Shown: positions 35,661-45,986, counted from the first letter of the stretch. The stretch is 64,000 nt of DNA from Paradesertivirga superstes (GCF_037622515.1 NZ_JBBJCN010000006.1:91815-155814); one strand, 5' to 3'. Notes: generated by a model not told the origin, from the sequence alone. Translations and numbers: made by a program.

Positions 35661-37403
35661 TTATTCTACCTGGCCACTAACAGTTTGGGGAACCGGGAAA
35701 AACTGTATTCCTTCTCCCGTCTTAAAAATCGAATTAATCGTCACAGGCAATCGGCCGGATGCCTGCATCTGATTACTTAACACCTTTGCAGCTGCTACCT
35801 GCATTTCATCACTGTTTTGATAATTGATTAATAAAGACTTGCTCTTCTCTATTCCCGGCAGTCCCCTTAAAGTATAAGGGTTTGCGAACAAACATGTAAC
35901 GGTATTTAACTTAGCTAAATCAGCGATAAAGGTTTTCAATTCGTCGTTATAATCCAATGAACTTTGAGGCCGCTTTCTGTAATCGTGAACAGCTACTATG
36001 ATTTGGTCGAAGCTACGCAGATCCCTGGTAACATTTTTAATATCGGCAGCTGAGGCGATTTTGGATAATATAAAGCTTGTAGAATTATTGAACTTTTTTT
36101 GCATTTCCTTTTGGAAAAGACTTACCTCCGATACCCCCAGACTAATTATAGCAGTTTTCCGGCTTGTATTAAGATCCTTTATTAAACTGTCGCTTTTCAA
36201 AACCGTAACGGCCGCATCGGACAAGCGCTGATTAAAAGCATTCGCTTCTCCCCCATTTAAGTCTTCGAACACATTCGTTGTTGAAATCTGCGCCGGCTTG
36301 TTTAATCCTGCCCAATATTTAGCAGCAAGTATTTTCTTAACGCTGACATTAATTTGGTCCATGCTTAATCGTTTTTCGCGGACAGCTTTTCGCACGAGCT
36401 TTATGGCCCTTGGGGTGTTTTCGGATAGTTCAATCACGTCGTTGCCTGCAATTACTGCCCGTACATCAGCTTCACCTTCAGGAAAAAATTTAAGCACACC
36501 TTTCATTTCCATGGCATCAGAAAACACTAAGCCTCTAAAACCCAATTGTTGTTTTAGTAAGCCCGTAACTATCGGCTCAGACAGGGTAGATGGCAAATGA
36601 GGGGTGTTATCCAGAGACGGTATACTCATGTGGGCAACCATAACGCCGGAAGCTCCCTGCCGGATAAGTTCTTTAAACGGAAATAATTCAAGTGAATCAA
36701 GCCGCTCTTTTGTGAAGTTTAATACAGGTAAATCATTATGCGAATCTACGTTGGTATCACCATGTCCTGGAAAATGTTTTATACTTACTAAAATTCCGGC
36801 ATCCTGAAGTCCGCGCATATATGCCGCGCTTTTCAATGCAACATTGAATTTATTATCGCCAAACGAACGATAGTTAATAACAGGATTATTCGGGTTATTA
36901 TTCACATCCACCACGGGTGCAAAATTAATATGCATTCCCAGACGTTTAAAATCTCCCGCAATCAATTGACCCATTCTGTATATCAGGTTTGTATCCTGAA
37001 TAGCTCCTAAGGTCATTTGATAAGGATAGGATATTGTGCTATCCAACCTCATTCCAAGCCCCCATTCAGCATCCATGGCAATTAGTAAAGGAACCTTCGA
37101 AAAGCTCTGGTAAGCATTTGTAAGAGCTGCCTGCCGGCCGGGACCTCCCTGAAAAAAGACTAAGCCCCCTACTTTATTTTTTTTTATAATTTCCGCAACA
37201 GACTGCTCGTACGCTTTTCCCTTATCGGTATGAGCGCGTAAAAAAAACATCTGTGCTATTTTTCCTCTGCGATTGAGCTTCTTAAAAACAGAATCAACCC
37301 AAAGCTCCTGTTCAGAATTACTTTCTGTAAAACTTTTTCTTACCTGTGCAGTGGATGCAAAAGTTGTAATGAGGGAAATTATCAGAAGAAATTTTAAACG
37401 CAT
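35661..37403 (-). CDS. Glycoside hydrolase family 3 (beta-N-acetylhexosaminidase type)
   Basis: A 580-residue secreted enzyme with signal peptide (MRLKFLLIISLITTFASTAQ). The GH3 catalytic barrel carries 'KHFPGHGDTNVDSH' near residue 211, the NagZ-type motif with the His/Asp general acid pair, and nucleophile Asp near 296 in 'FSDAMEM'. A shortened GH3 C-terminal domain follows. Many Bacteroidota homologues carry a further beta-lactamase-like module (total near 1000 residues); it is absent here. Probably acts on GlcNAc-containing glycans such as peptidoglycan in the periplasm. Convergent with receptor copy 2. Confidence 0.9.
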   Translation of the reverse strand: MRLKFLLIISLITTFASTAQVRKSFTESNSEQELWVDSVFKKLNRRGKIAQMFFLRAHTDKGKAYEQSVAEIIKKNKVGGLVFFQGGPGRQAALTNAYQSFSKVPLLIAMDAEWGLGMRLDSTISYPYQMTLGAIQDTNLIYRMGQLIAGDFKRLGMHINFAPVVDVNNNPNNPVINYRSFGDNKFNVALKSAAYMRGLQDAGILVSIKHFPGHGDTNVDSHNDLPVLNFTKERLDSLELFPFKELIRQGASGVMVAHMSIPSLDNTPHLPSTLSEPIVTGLLKQQLGFRGLVFSDAMEMKGVLKFFPEGEADVRAVIAGNDVIELSENTPRAIKLVRKAVREKRLSMDQINVSVKKILAAKYWAGLNKPAQISTTNVFEDLNGGEANAFNQRLSDAAVTVLKSDSLIKDLNTSRKTAIISLGVSEVSLFQKEMQKKFNNSTSFILSKIASAADIKNVTRDLRSFDQIIVAVHDYRKRPQSSLDYNDELKTFIADLAKLNTVTCLFANPYTLRGLPGIEKSKSLLINYQNSDEMQVAAAKVLSNQMQASGRLPVTINSIFKTGEGIQFFPVPQTVSGQVE

Positions 37404-37556
37404 AATGTGTGTTAAGAAAGAATTGTATTTAATTCAATACAGATAAAGGTAAGCACTATAAATCAAACAAATTTTATTCAAAGGTGTTTTGTGCTACAAG
37501 CCTTTTCAATTAGTAAGGCACACAATTTATAATACAAACATTAAAAACACACAATT

Positions 37557-38168
37557 ATGAAACGAATACTTATTTTATCGTATGTGCTGATTACTGCCCT
37601 CACGGCAAATGCACAATCACTAGGAGCAAGAGTTGGAGTAAACTTTTCTAACATCATTAAAACAGGAGATAGTGATTTTGAAACCGACTTTAAGCCAGGC
37701 TTACATGCGGGAATAACTTTAGACATTCCCTTGGTAGACCGTTTATCATTTGCTCCCGAATTAATGTTTTCCCAAAAAGGATACAAAACTAATGGATCGA
37801 GTCTTTTAGGTGGAGACAACGAATACTCGGTAACAACAAATTTTATTGAGGTTCCGATTCTTCTTAAAATTAATGCGGCGAGCGGTTTTAATATCCATTT
37901 AGGTCCGCAGGTGTCTTTTTTAACCTCTACTACTGAGAGCTTTAAAACCGGATCAGATGAGTATAAAACAAAGATTAAAGAAGAGAATGACAATCTGAAG
38001 AAAAACATTCTTGGAGGAGTAATCGGAGCTGGCTTTAATGTCGGAGCAAGGACCAGCCTTGTAGCCCGTTATGCACTTGATTTTCAAAAAAACAATGAAG
38101 ATGGAAGTTCAGAAACTCCTCTTTATAAAAACCAGGTAATCCAATTAGGATTAGGATTTAAATTCTAA
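37557..38168 (+). CDS. PorT-like outer-membrane beta-barrel protein
   Basis: A 203-residue protein with signal peptide (MKRILILSYVLITALTANAQ) and the pattern of PorT/OMP_b-brl_2: 'GARVGVNFSN', 'FAPELMFSQKGYK', 'IEVPILLKI', 'GPQVSFLTS', and terminal 'QLGLGFKF' with C-terminal Phe. It likely forms an eight-stranded barrel in the outer membrane. Role unknown. It is divergent from the GH3 gene and followed by a strong terminator. Confidence 0.87.
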   Translation: MKRILILSYVLITALTANAQSLGARVGVNFSNIIKTGDSDFETDFKPGLHAGITLDIPLVDRLSFAPELMFSQKGYKTNGSSLLGGDNEYSVTTNFIEVPILLKINAASGFNIHLGPQVSFLTSTTESFKTGSDEYKTKIKEENDNLKKNILGGVIGAGFNVGARTSLVARYALDFQKNNEDGSSETPLYKNQVIQLGLGFKF

Positions 38169-38182
38169 GGTTGATCTCTAAT

Positions 38183-38217
38183 AAAAAAGCCGTTTCATAA
38201 AAATGGAACGGCTTTTT
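38183..38217 (+). terminator. Terminator after the PorT-like gene
   Basis: AAAAAAGCCGTTTCAT pairs with ATGGAACGGCTTTTT (one wobble) and is followed by GTTTTGG. It lies 15 bases past the stop codon and may also serve the convergent small membrane-protein gene. Confidence 0.85.
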
Positions 38218-38271
38218 GTTTTGGTTAAATATGAACTGCCTTTGGCGGGTATTTTTGTTATTTATCCTCTG

Positions 38272-38463
38272 TTACATCTTGGCAACATCTCTTGTATTTT
38301 TCACCAATCCGATTCCAGTAAAGAAAAATATTACTCCCAATACAGCAAATACTATAAGTTCACGTGCGGATTCTGAATTTTGAGCAAATCCTACTGCTGC
38401 ATATATCAATCCAACTATACCTAGTATGGTTAGAATAGTCCCGAAGGTTCTTTTTAAATTCAT
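38272..38463 (-). CDS. Small two-helix membrane protein
   Basis: A 63-residue protein with helices at about 8-27 ('FGTILTILGIVGLIYAAVGF') and 37-55 ('ELIVFAVLGVIFFFTGIGL'). The fold and ending 'VKNTRD' are shared by short Bacteroidota membrane proteins of unknown function. It lies 83 bases downstream of the M13 peptidase gene start side and in the same direction, so it could be expressed with it or alone. Confidence 0.6.
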   Translation of the reverse strand: MNLKRTFGTILTILGIVGLIYAAVGFAQNSESARELIVFAVLGVIFFFTGIGLVKNTRDVAKM

Positions 38464-38545
38464 AGTTTATGTATTTAAATGGTATAGTGCAAAGCTCCTG
38501 CCAATCGTTCAATAACCAGATTTTAATACACATTTTCTCAAAAAA

Positions 38546-40594
38546 TTACCAGATTTTCACACGCTCATTTTCCTTTCTATACATTTTATCTCCCGGCTTA
38601 ATATCAAAAGCTTTATAAAACTCTGGCATATTTGACAATGGTCCGTTCACCCGATACATCTCAGGAGAATGTGCATCTGTAGTAATACGCATCCGTAAAC
38701 GCTCGTCACGATCCTTAATACGCCATACCTGGGCAAAAGAGAGAAAAAATCTCTGGTCTGGTGTCAGACCATCAATAGCGTCATTGCCCTTTCCCTGCTC
38801 AGTTAATCTGAATGCTTCATAAGCGATGGCCAATCCGCCAATATCTGCTATATTCTCACCAAGTGTTAATTGTCCGTTCACTGGAAGATTGTCCAATACT
38901 TTATAGCTATTGTACTGTTTTACCACCACATCAGTCCTTTTTTTGAACTTTTCCGCATCTTCCTTGGTCCACCAGTCTTTAAGGTTCCCATCTTTATCGT
39001 ATTGCCGTCCCTGATCGTCAAAACCATGAGTCATTTCATGGCCTATTACAGCACCGATTGCTCCATAATTAATGGCATCGTCTGCCTTATAATCAAAAAA
39101 AGGAAATTGCAGTATTCCTGCCGGAAATACGATCTCATTAAAAGCGGGATTATAATACGCATTTACGGTTGGGGGGCTCATAAACCACTCTAACTTATCC
39201 ACAGGCTTACCCAGCTTGTCGGCCATTTCTTTGTAGTCATGGCGTTCAATACTTTTCAGGTTCTCGTAGAAAGTATTCCGGCCAATCTCGACGTCATCGT
39301 ATTTTTTCCATTTATCCGGATAGCCGATTTTCTTAACAAATGTGTTTAACTTCTCCAGGGCACGCTGTTTGGTTTCAGCGCTCATCCAGTCGAGATTTTC
39401 AATCCTGGATTTATAGACCTTTTGAAGATTATTAACGAGAGCCATCATGCGCTCCTTTGCGTCGGAAGGGAAATACCGTTCCACATAAAGCTGACCTAAT
39501 AGTTCACCCAGCCCTGCGTCGGTTTTGTTAACCATTTGCTTCCACCGTTCCTGCTGTTGTTTCTGGCCATTTAATACTTTACCATAAAAATTGAAACGGG
39601 CATCCCTGAAATCTTTACTTAGAACAGAGGCCGAAGAATTTAAAGCCTCAAATTTTATTTTGTTCTTCCAAATTTCTAATGGCTGAGTTTTTAAAAGACT
39701 GGACAAAGACTTGTAATATTCAGGCTGCCCCACCAGGATAGTATCGGTCTCAAGTTCAAGCTTGCCAAGTAAATTTTTCAAATCAAGGTCCGGAACTTGC
39801 TTTTGAAATTCTGCTACGGCGAACTTATTGTAATTCTTTACAGGATCGCGTAATTCTACAGGTGTTGAGTGAGATTTTGCAATTTCAGTTTCTAGTTTCA
39901 AAATAGTTACTGCCGTTCTACGCGACGATACAGAGTCTGAGCCCACCAGCCTAAAAAGTTTGGAGATATAGTCGACATATTCTTTGCGGATATTTTGAGT
40001 AGCCGCATCTGAATTAAAATAGTAATCCCGGTTAGGCAAACCCAGGCCGGTTTGCTGGAAATTGACCGCATTCTTAGAGCTAATTCTATCGTCAGGACCG
40101 ATATAAAACGATAACAAAAATTTATCGCCATTTTTAAAATTGTCAGCCGCAAATCCTAAAAGTTCTTTATACGTTTTTATATTCTCTATTTTATTAAGCA
40201 AAGGCTTAACCGGCTCATATCCCCGTTTATCTATGGCCAGGGTATCCATACCTGATATATAAAAATCGCCGACTTTTTTCTCTGCAGAGCTTCCATGATT
40301 CTCTCTGGCAGAAATCTCTTCTAAAATTCTACGCAGGTTTTTAATATTATCATCGTAGAGCGTATAAAAGGATCCCCAGCCAGTTTCCGAAGCGGGGATT
40401 TCAGTTTTTTTAAGCCAGGCGCCATTAGCATAAAGGAAAAAGTTTTCTCCGGGGCTAACGGCAGTATCCATACCTGATTTATCAAAGAAGACACTTCGCT
40501 CCGGAACATCGGAAGTTGAAACATTCTTTTGGCTGCATGCCGCAATAAATATTACAGGCACAGCCAGGAAAAAGAAACTTTTCATTTTATTCAT
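38546..40594 (-). CDS. M13 family zinc metallopeptidase (PepO/neprilysin-like)
   Basis: A 682-residue enzyme with a lipoprotein signal ending 'FIAACS', so it is probably anchored to the envelope. The N-terminal M13 domain fills residues 40-430; the catalytic domain has 'VIGHEMTHGFDDQG' near 518 (HExxH), 'ENIADIGGL' with the third zinc ligand Glu, and 'NAYYNPAFNEIVFPAGIL'. The ending 'YRKENERVKIW' with C-terminal Trp is standard. It degrades small peptides in the periplasm. Start ATG at 40594, with another at 40585. Confidence 0.94.
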   Translation of the reverse strand: MNKMKSFFFLAVPVIFIAACSQKNVSTSDVPERSVFFDKSGMDTAVSPGENFFLYANGAWLKKTEIPASETGWGSFYTLYDDNIKNLRRILEEISARENHGSSAEKKVGDFYISGMDTLAIDKRGYEPVKPLLNKIENIKTYKELLGFAADNFKNGDKFLLSFYIGPDDRISSKNAVNFQQTGLGLPNRDYYFNSDAATQNIRKEYVDYISKLFRLVGSDSVSSRRTAVTILKLETEIAKSHSTPVELRDPVKNYNKFAVAEFQKQVPDLDLKNLLGKLELETDTILVGQPEYYKSLSSLLKTQPLEIWKNKIKFEALNSSASVLSKDFRDARFNFYGKVLNGQKQQQERWKQMVNKTDAGLGELLGQLYVERYFPSDAKERMMALVNNLQKVYKSRIENLDWMSAETKQRALEKLNTFVKKIGYPDKWKKYDDVEIGRNTFYENLKSIERHDYKEMADKLGKPVDKLEWFMSPPTVNAYYNPAFNEIVFPAGILQFPFFDYKADDAINYGAIGAVIGHEMTHGFDDQGRQYDKDGNLKDWWTKEDAEKFKKRTDVVVKQYNSYKVLDNLPVNGQLTLGENIADIGGLAIAYEAFRLTEQGKGNDAIDGLTPDQRFFLSFAQVWRIKDRDERLRMRITTDAHSPEMYRVNGPLSNMPEFYKAFDIKPGDKMYRKENERVKIW

Positions 40595-40665
40595 AGGTCA
40601 TTTTTATACTAAAATTAAACGCAGATTATATGACTTCTTCGCAGAAACATATTTTAAACCTAAGA

Positions 40666-43140
40666 TCACGAATAACCCCGGGTCATTTTTGCAACTCTTT
40701 CCTCTAAAGATTCTGTTGTGAGTTTCTCACGCAAACGATCCACCATAATCGGAAAGGCAAAAGGCGTAGGCTTCCGGCATTCGGTAATAATAACTTTTAA
40801 ATTTCGAATTCGTTTTAACGCTTCTCTTAAACGAAATTCCTCCAATTGAAATTGCAATGCCTCATTATATGCCTGCCTGACTAATACATTATCCGGTTCG
40901 TATTCATTAAATACATCAAACAATAAAGAAGTTGATGCCTGGAGATGCCGGTTCTTCATTGTTCTTCCCGGAAAACCAGTAAATACCAGACCAGCGATAT
41001 GCGCAATATCTCTAAATCTCCGTCTGGCCATTTCATTGGCGTTTAAACTATGCTGAATATCTTCTAACAAGTTATCAGACGTAAATAAATCATTTTTTAT
41101 GGCTTGCTCCAGGGGGATTTCTTCGTCACTAAGTAATTCAAACCCATAATCATTCATTGCTATTGAAAAGCTGGCGTTTCGAATCCTGGCTATCCGATAG
41201 GCAAATAATGAGGCCATTCCTTCGTGCACCAATCTTCCCTCAAAAGGATAAAAAAATAAATGATAGCCGTCTTTAGAATCAAACTTTTCGATTAAAAACT
41301 CATCTTTCATGGGCAGATGAGATAAGTCGGCCTGCATATCAAACAAAGGCCTCAGCGTTTTAATCTCGATGTCCTCTTCTACATGATGCGCCACCTCATC
41401 CAGCTTTTTGCGAAACATGGCCGACAATTGTGAGGAAAGGGGAATCCGCCCTCCCATCCAGCTTGGTATACGTCCATTTTTTTTTGGAGATTTTTTAACA
41501 AAAGCCGTCATATCTTTTACCTTCACCAATTCCAGACTTCGCCCGGCAAACCAAAAGCTGTCGCCGATTTTTAACCGGGCTATAAAGTCTTCTTCTATGG
41601 AGCCCAGATAACCGCCTGTAAGAAATTTAATCCGCATGCTAACATCCCCTACAATGGTTCCCATTGTCAAACGATGTCGAAGAGCAACCCTTCGGCTGTT
41701 TACTTTGTACAAACCATCTTCGATTTCTACTTTTAAATATTCGTCATACGCAGAAAGGGTTTTCCCTCCTTTTGTGATGAAATCAAGAATTTGTGTAAAA
41801 TCTTTTCCACTCAAATCCGCAAAAGCATAGGTAGTTTTTATTTCTTTAAATACCTCTTCCGGCCGGAAACCATTGGATACTGCAAGTGTCACAAGGTATT
41901 GTGTGAGAACATCCATGGCCAGTAAAATCGGATCGCGTGACTCAAAAACCTCTTCAACGATAGCCTGCTTGATCGCTGCTCCTTCCAAAAGCTCCAGGGA
42001 ATGTGTTGGAACAAACCATGCTCTGGATATTGCGCCCGGATGATGCCCGCTTCGGCCTGCACGCTGCATAAAACGAGCTACTCCTTTAGGGCTTCCGATC
42101 TGAATAACCGTATCAACAGGCCTGAAATCTACTCCCAAATCTAAGCTGGACGTGCACACAACTACTTTAAGCATTTCCGCATGCAGAGCATTTTCAACCC
42201 AATTACGTAGCTCATTATCCAGAGAACCATGGTGCATTGCCATAATACCAGCGTATTCAGGATATCTGTCGAGAATTGCCTGGTACCATATTTCCGTTTG
42301 CGAACGGGTATTGGTAAATATCAGGGTAGTTTTACTTTGCGCCACAATTTCCATTACCTGCGGAAGTAACTTGATACCTAAATGGCCGGCCCATGAAAAT
42401 TCCTCAATATTTTCGGGAATAATAGATTGGATAACTATCTTTTTATCAAGCTTTGCACGGATCAGTTTTACCTTTTCTTTTCTTACATCATTCCCCAGCA
42501 AAACCTGTGCAGCCTGATCAAGATTGCCAATTGTTGCACTGATGCCCCAGATTTTCAGACTTCCGTTTCCGGGATTTAACTTCGCCGCCTGACGGCTTAA
42601 AAACTTAAGTTTTGATAATCCTAACTCTAATTGTACCCCGCGTTTTGTTCCAAGCAATTCGTGCCATTCATCTGCAACTACTACCCGCAAATTTTCAAAA
42701 ACCTTCGGATAATCTTTCTGTGCCAGCATGATGTGCAAGCTCTCGGGAGTTGTGAGTAAGATCTCCGGCAGCCGTTTTTTTATTGCCGCCTTTTCTTTTG
42801 CAGAAGTATCTCCGGTTCTGGCCGCAACTGTCCATGGCAGGTTTAAATCATCTACCACGGTTTGCATAGCTTTTCGGATATCATTAGTAAGCGCCCGCAA
42901 AGGGGTTATCCAAAGCATCAGCAATCCGTTATTCTTTCTTTTTTGATAATCTTCCGGATGATTATTAATGTATTCCGCCACAAACGGCAGAAACATGGCG
43001 AAGGTTTTGCCGCTTCCGGTGGGTGCGTTCAGTAAGCCGGAATAGCCCGACAGAAAAGCACTTTCCATTTCTTTCTGAAACGTAAATTGATGCCATTCCT
43101 TTTTCTCAAACCATTCGGAAATTACAGTTTCACCTTTCAT
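40666..43140 (-). CDS. Ligase-associated DNA damage response DEXH helicase (Lhr-like)
   Basis: An 824-residue superfamily 2 helicase: Walker A 'APTGSGKTFAMF' (about 40-50), 'DEWHEL' as the DEXH box, 'ISATIGN', and the motif VI 'QRAGRSGHHPG'. A DEAD/DEAH-associated Lhr-type domain follows. This subfamily is defined by its operon with an ATP-dependent ligase and a beta-lactamase-fold nuclease. Its start codon overlaps the ligase stop (TAATG), so translation is coupled. Function in repair is known for the family at large; the specific damage handled is inferred. Confidence 0.93.
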   Translation of the reverse strand: MKGETVISEWFEKKEWHQFTFQKEMESAFLSGYSGLLNAPTGSGKTFAMFLPFVAEYINNHPEDYQKRKNNGLLMLWITPLRALTNDIRKAMQTVVDDLNLPWTVAARTGDTSAKEKAAIKKRLPEILLTTPESLHIMLAQKDYPKVFENLRVVVADEWHELLGTKRGVQLELGLSKLKFLSRQAAKLNPGNGSLKIWGISATIGNLDQAAQVLLGNDVRKEKVKLIRAKLDKKIVIQSIIPENIEEFSWAGHLGIKLLPQVMEIVAQSKTTLIFTNTRSQTEIWYQAILDRYPEYAGIMAMHHGSLDNELRNWVENALHAEMLKVVVCTSSLDLGVDFRPVDTVIQIGSPKGVARFMQRAGRSGHHPGAISRAWFVPTHSLELLEGAAIKQAIVEEVFESRDPILLAMDVLTQYLVTLAVSNGFRPEEVFKEIKTTYAFADLSGKDFTQILDFITKGGKTLSAYDEYLKVEIEDGLYKVNSRRVALRHRLTMGTIVGDVSMRIKFLTGGYLGSIEEDFIARLKIGDSFWFAGRSLELVKVKDMTAFVKKSPKKNGRIPSWMGGRIPLSSQLSAMFRKKLDEVAHHVEEDIEIKTLRPLFDMQADLSHLPMKDEFLIEKFDSKDGYHLFFYPFEGRLVHEGMASLFAYRIARIRNASFSIAMNDYGFELLSDEEIPLEQAIKNDLFTSDNLLEDIQHSLNANEMARRRFRDIAHIAGLVFTGFPGRTMKNRHLQASTSLLFDVFNEYEPDNVLVRQAYNEALQFQLEEFRLREALKRIRNLKVIITECRKPTPFAFPIMVDRLREKLTTESLEERVAKMTRGYS

Positions 43141-44762
43141 TAATCAGAGTCGCTTAACATTGCTTTAAGAGTTTCAATAGTATCTGCCTCTTCAATCTTT
43201 TTATCCTGTCGCCAGCGTAAAATTCTCGGAAATCGTAAAGCGATACCAGATTTATGACGGTTTGAACGGCTTATTCCTTCAAACCCTATTTCAAAAACCA
43301 ACTTGGGTGTTACTGTTCTAACGGGACCAAATTTTTCGAGGGTATTTCTTTTTACAAACGCGTCTACCTGTTTAATTTCCTTATCGGTTAAGCCGGAATA
43401 TGCTTTTGCAAACGCAACGAGCTTATCACCGTCCCAAACCGCAAAGGTGTAATCTGTATACAAATCCGCCCTTCGGCCATGCCCTTTTTGAGCGTATATC
43501 ATTACCGCATCTACAGAAAGCGGATCAATCTTCCATTTCCACCAGTCGCCACGCTTACGGCCTGTCTGATAAATAGAATCAATCCTTTTTAACATGAAGC
43601 CTTCGGCGTGATTTTCCCGGGCTTGTAAACGAAGTTCGTATAAATCCTGCCAACTACTGAATTCGACAACAGGGGAAATACGAAATGTCTCTTTATAGGG
43701 ATTTAACTCATGCAATTTTTCTAACATAGACCGGCGGTGCTTAAAAGGCATGGAGCGAATGTCATCGCCATCGAATTCCAGACAATCATAAGCGATAAAT
43801 GCCATCGGACTTTCGGCCAGAATCTTTTTGGATAAATTCTTCCTTCCGATTCGTGTTTGAAGCACATTAAAGGGAAGCGGCTTATTCTCTGAAAGGCAGA
43901 TTGCTTCACCGTCAAGAACAGTTCCGTCGGGCAGCTCAGAAATAAACGCATGCAACTCCGGAAATTTTTCGGTTGCAAGCTCCTCTCCCCTGGTCCAGAT
44001 AAAGATTTTCCCTTGTCTGAAGATAACCTGCGCTCTGATGCCATCCCATTTCCATTCTGCCTGCCAGTCGTCGGTACTACCCAAATCCTGTTCAATTTCC
44101 TCAGCGGATTTCGCTTTGTCGGAAGTTTCCTGAATGGCATAAGCCAAACAAAAAGGATAAGGCCGGGAAGCATCATCAGATGCATCTTCTTCTTGTATTA
44201 AATTATGAAAGCTGAAAGTTTCAGGATCCCAGTTTCCCATAATACGATGTGTTAAGACATTTGGCGTTAAGCCAGAGATTTCTGATAATGCTTTTACAAT
44301 TAAACTTTGAGACACCCCTATTCTGAAACTTCCTGTAAGAATTTTATTAAACACAAAACGCTCCTGCTGATTCATAGATAACCACGAATTCACGAGCCAT
44401 CCTTTACGTTCATCTTCTGTTAAAATCCCAAGTCCGTTTATTTCCCTTATCCATTCTGACAGCGATTTATCGTGATTGCCTGTTCTTTCGGGAAGCAACA
44501 AAGCAATAGTTTCTCCCAGGTCGCCAACCACCTGGTAACTTTCCTCAAAAAGCCACTGAGGAATATTGGCAATTTCAATTGCCCAGTTTTTAACTAATGT
44601 CGAATTTATTTGGCGCTTTGGTTTTCTTCCTGTAAAGAGTGCGAGTGTATGGATTTTATCTTCATCAGAAACGCTAATAAAATAATCCTTCAGAACCTCA
44701 ACCTTTGCATTGGTCTTATTGGTTTCGTCGAGAGATGCAAATAACTGAGCGAAGTCTTTCAT
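43140..44762 (-). CDS. ATP-dependent DNA ligase (ligase-associated DNA damage response)
   Basis: A 540-residue ligase with an N-terminal DNA-binding domain (residues 1-200), nucleotidyltransferase domain with the adenylated Lys238 in 'EWKWDGIRAQV', motif III 'AYDCLEFDGDD', motif IV 'EGFMLKR', motif V 'WWKWK' and an OB-fold tail. It seals nicks using ATP and coexists with the essential NAD-dependent ligase in such organisms. It overlaps the exonuclease gene by 4 bases and the helicase gene by 1. Confidence 0.95.
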   Translation of the reverse strand: MKDFAQLFASLDETNKTNAKVEVLKDYFISVSDEDKIHTLALFTGRKPKRQINSTLVKNWAIEIANIPQWLFEESYQVVGDLGETIALLLPERTGNHDKSLSEWIREINGLGILTEDERKGWLVNSWLSMNQQERFVFNKILTGSFRIGVSQSLIVKALSEISGLTPNVLTHRIMGNWDPETFSFHNLIQEEDASDDASRPYPFCLAYAIQETSDKAKSAEEIEQDLGSTDDWQAEWKWDGIRAQVIFRQGKIFIWTRGEELATEKFPELHAFISELPDGTVLDGEAICLSENKPLPFNVLQTRIGRKNLSKKILAESPMAFIAYDCLEFDGDDIRSMPFKHRRSMLEKLHELNPYKETFRISPVVEFSSWQDLYELRLQARENHAEGFMLKRIDSIYQTGRKRGDWWKWKIDPLSVDAVMIYAQKGHGRRADLYTDYTFAVWDGDKLVAFAKAYSGLTDKEIKQVDAFVKRNTLEKFGPVRTVTPKLVFEIGFEGISRSNRHKSGIALRFPRILRWRQDKKIEEADTIETLKAMLSDSD

Positions 44763-45841
44763 AAATCTTCCCCTCCCTCTTTATTTGAGGCCTCAATAAC
44801 CTCTCCTTCTTCATTTACAACATCTACGGGCAACACATCTTCATCGGTGGCTTCATCTCCGCCATAATTTGTATGAGCCTCATGAGCATTATATCCACGT
44901 TCAGAAAGATAACGTGCAAAGGATGCCGTATAACCATGCGTAAGCCGGACACATTCACATTCAGTAGCGTCTATAGCTCTGATTAAGCCCTCCCAATCGG
45001 CATGATCGGATAGAACAAAACCCCTGTCGGCTGCCATGCGCCTTTTAGCTCCCCGAAGGGCCATCCAGCCTGAGCAATAACCAAATCCATAGGGTTGAAA
45101 ACGCCGCAGCCATGGCGAGCCAAGAGCTGAAGGCGGACAAATAATAATACCTTTTTTAATATCTTCTTTGTTTATTTCAGGAGTAATCCGGCTTGCAAAA
45201 GGAAGTTCAATACCATTCCGTTCCAATGCGTCATGTGTGTTTGCTATTGCTCCGTGAAGAAAAATTTTTCCTATCGATAAATCTAAATGCTGAATTATTC
45301 TTTGAGCTTTACCTAAAGAGTATCCGGCAATAACTGTCGCTTTCCCTTCTTCAGCATTTTGTTTCCACCAATTATTTATATCCTGATGCACCAGGGGCGG
45401 ATCTTTCCACTTATAAACAGGCATTCCGAAGGTACATTCAGAGATAAATGTATGACACTTAACTGGTTCAAAAGGGGTAGAAATTCCATCGTTTTCGAGT
45501 TTATAATCTCCCGACACAACCCACACTTCTCCTTTATACTCCACACGGATTTGAGCAGAACCGATAATATGCCCTGCCGGATGAAAAGAAATGAGGACCC
45601 CGTTTTTCAAAATCCGTTCACCATAAGCCACTGTTTGAATCTGGATTCCGGCTCCCAGCCGGTACTTTAAGACCTCGCGTGACAGATCGTGAGCCAGATA
45701 GCGTTTATTCCCCCATCGGGCATGATCGGAATGAGCATGAGTAATTACGGCATCATCAACGGGTTTCCAGGGATCGATGTAGAAATTCCCGGCTTCGCAA
45801 TAAATTCCGCTATCATTAAACTGAAGCAAAGGTGTAGCCAT
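44759..45841 (-). CDS. Ligase-associated DNA damage response exonuclease (metallo-beta-lactamase fold)
   Basis: A 360-residue MBL-fold nuclease in the SNM1/CPSF-73-like group. The metal motif is 'HAHSDHARWG' (His35, His37, Asp39, His40), then 'SFHPAGHIIGSAQIRV' and 'VVSGDYKLENDG'; a later 'LSDHADW' supplies motif C. It is first in the operon: exonuclease, ligase, helicase. Family knowledge places it in end processing before ligation. Confidence 0.93.
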   Translation of the reverse strand: MATPLLQFNDSGIYCEAGNFYIDPWKPVDDAVITHAHSDHARWGNKRYLAHDLSREVLKYRLGAGIQIQTVAYGERILKNGVLISFHPAGHIIGSAQIRVEYKGEVWVVSGDYKLENDGISTPFEPVKCHTFISECTFGMPVYKWKDPPLVHQDINNWWKQNAEEGKATVIAGYSLGKAQRIIQHLDLSIGKIFLHGAIANTHDALERNGIELPFASRITPEINKEDIKKGIIICPPSALGSPWLRRFQPYGFGYCSGWMALRGAKRRMAADRGFVLSDHADWEGLIRAIDATECECVRLTHGYTASFARYLSERGYNAHEAHTNYGGDEATDEDVLPVDVVNEEGEVIEASNKEGGEDL

Positions 45842-45880
45842 GGTTTATAAACCATTAAAAGAAGGCTATAGTTTTAAAAT

Positions 45881-45980
45881 GAAACCTGCATGAGCCTGCC
45901 CGAAAAGCAGGCGGGCTTTGTGCTCACAAACCGAAATAACCTTAGCGAAGCGTTCTCTTGAACACAGCTCATAAATATAA
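45881..45980. repeat. REP-like element related to 26.68 kb and 10.54 kb
   Basis: GCCTGCCCGAAAAGCAGGCGGGC at 45894-45915 (shown in two arms CCTGCC and GGCGGG) belongs to the palindrome family also inserted in the RAYT remnant. It is followed by 'CCTTAGCGAAGCGTTCTCTT' shared with the 26.7-kb copy. The 45.9-kb copy has about 27 extra bases in the middle. Confidence 0.6.
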
Positions 45981-45986
45981 CTAATG

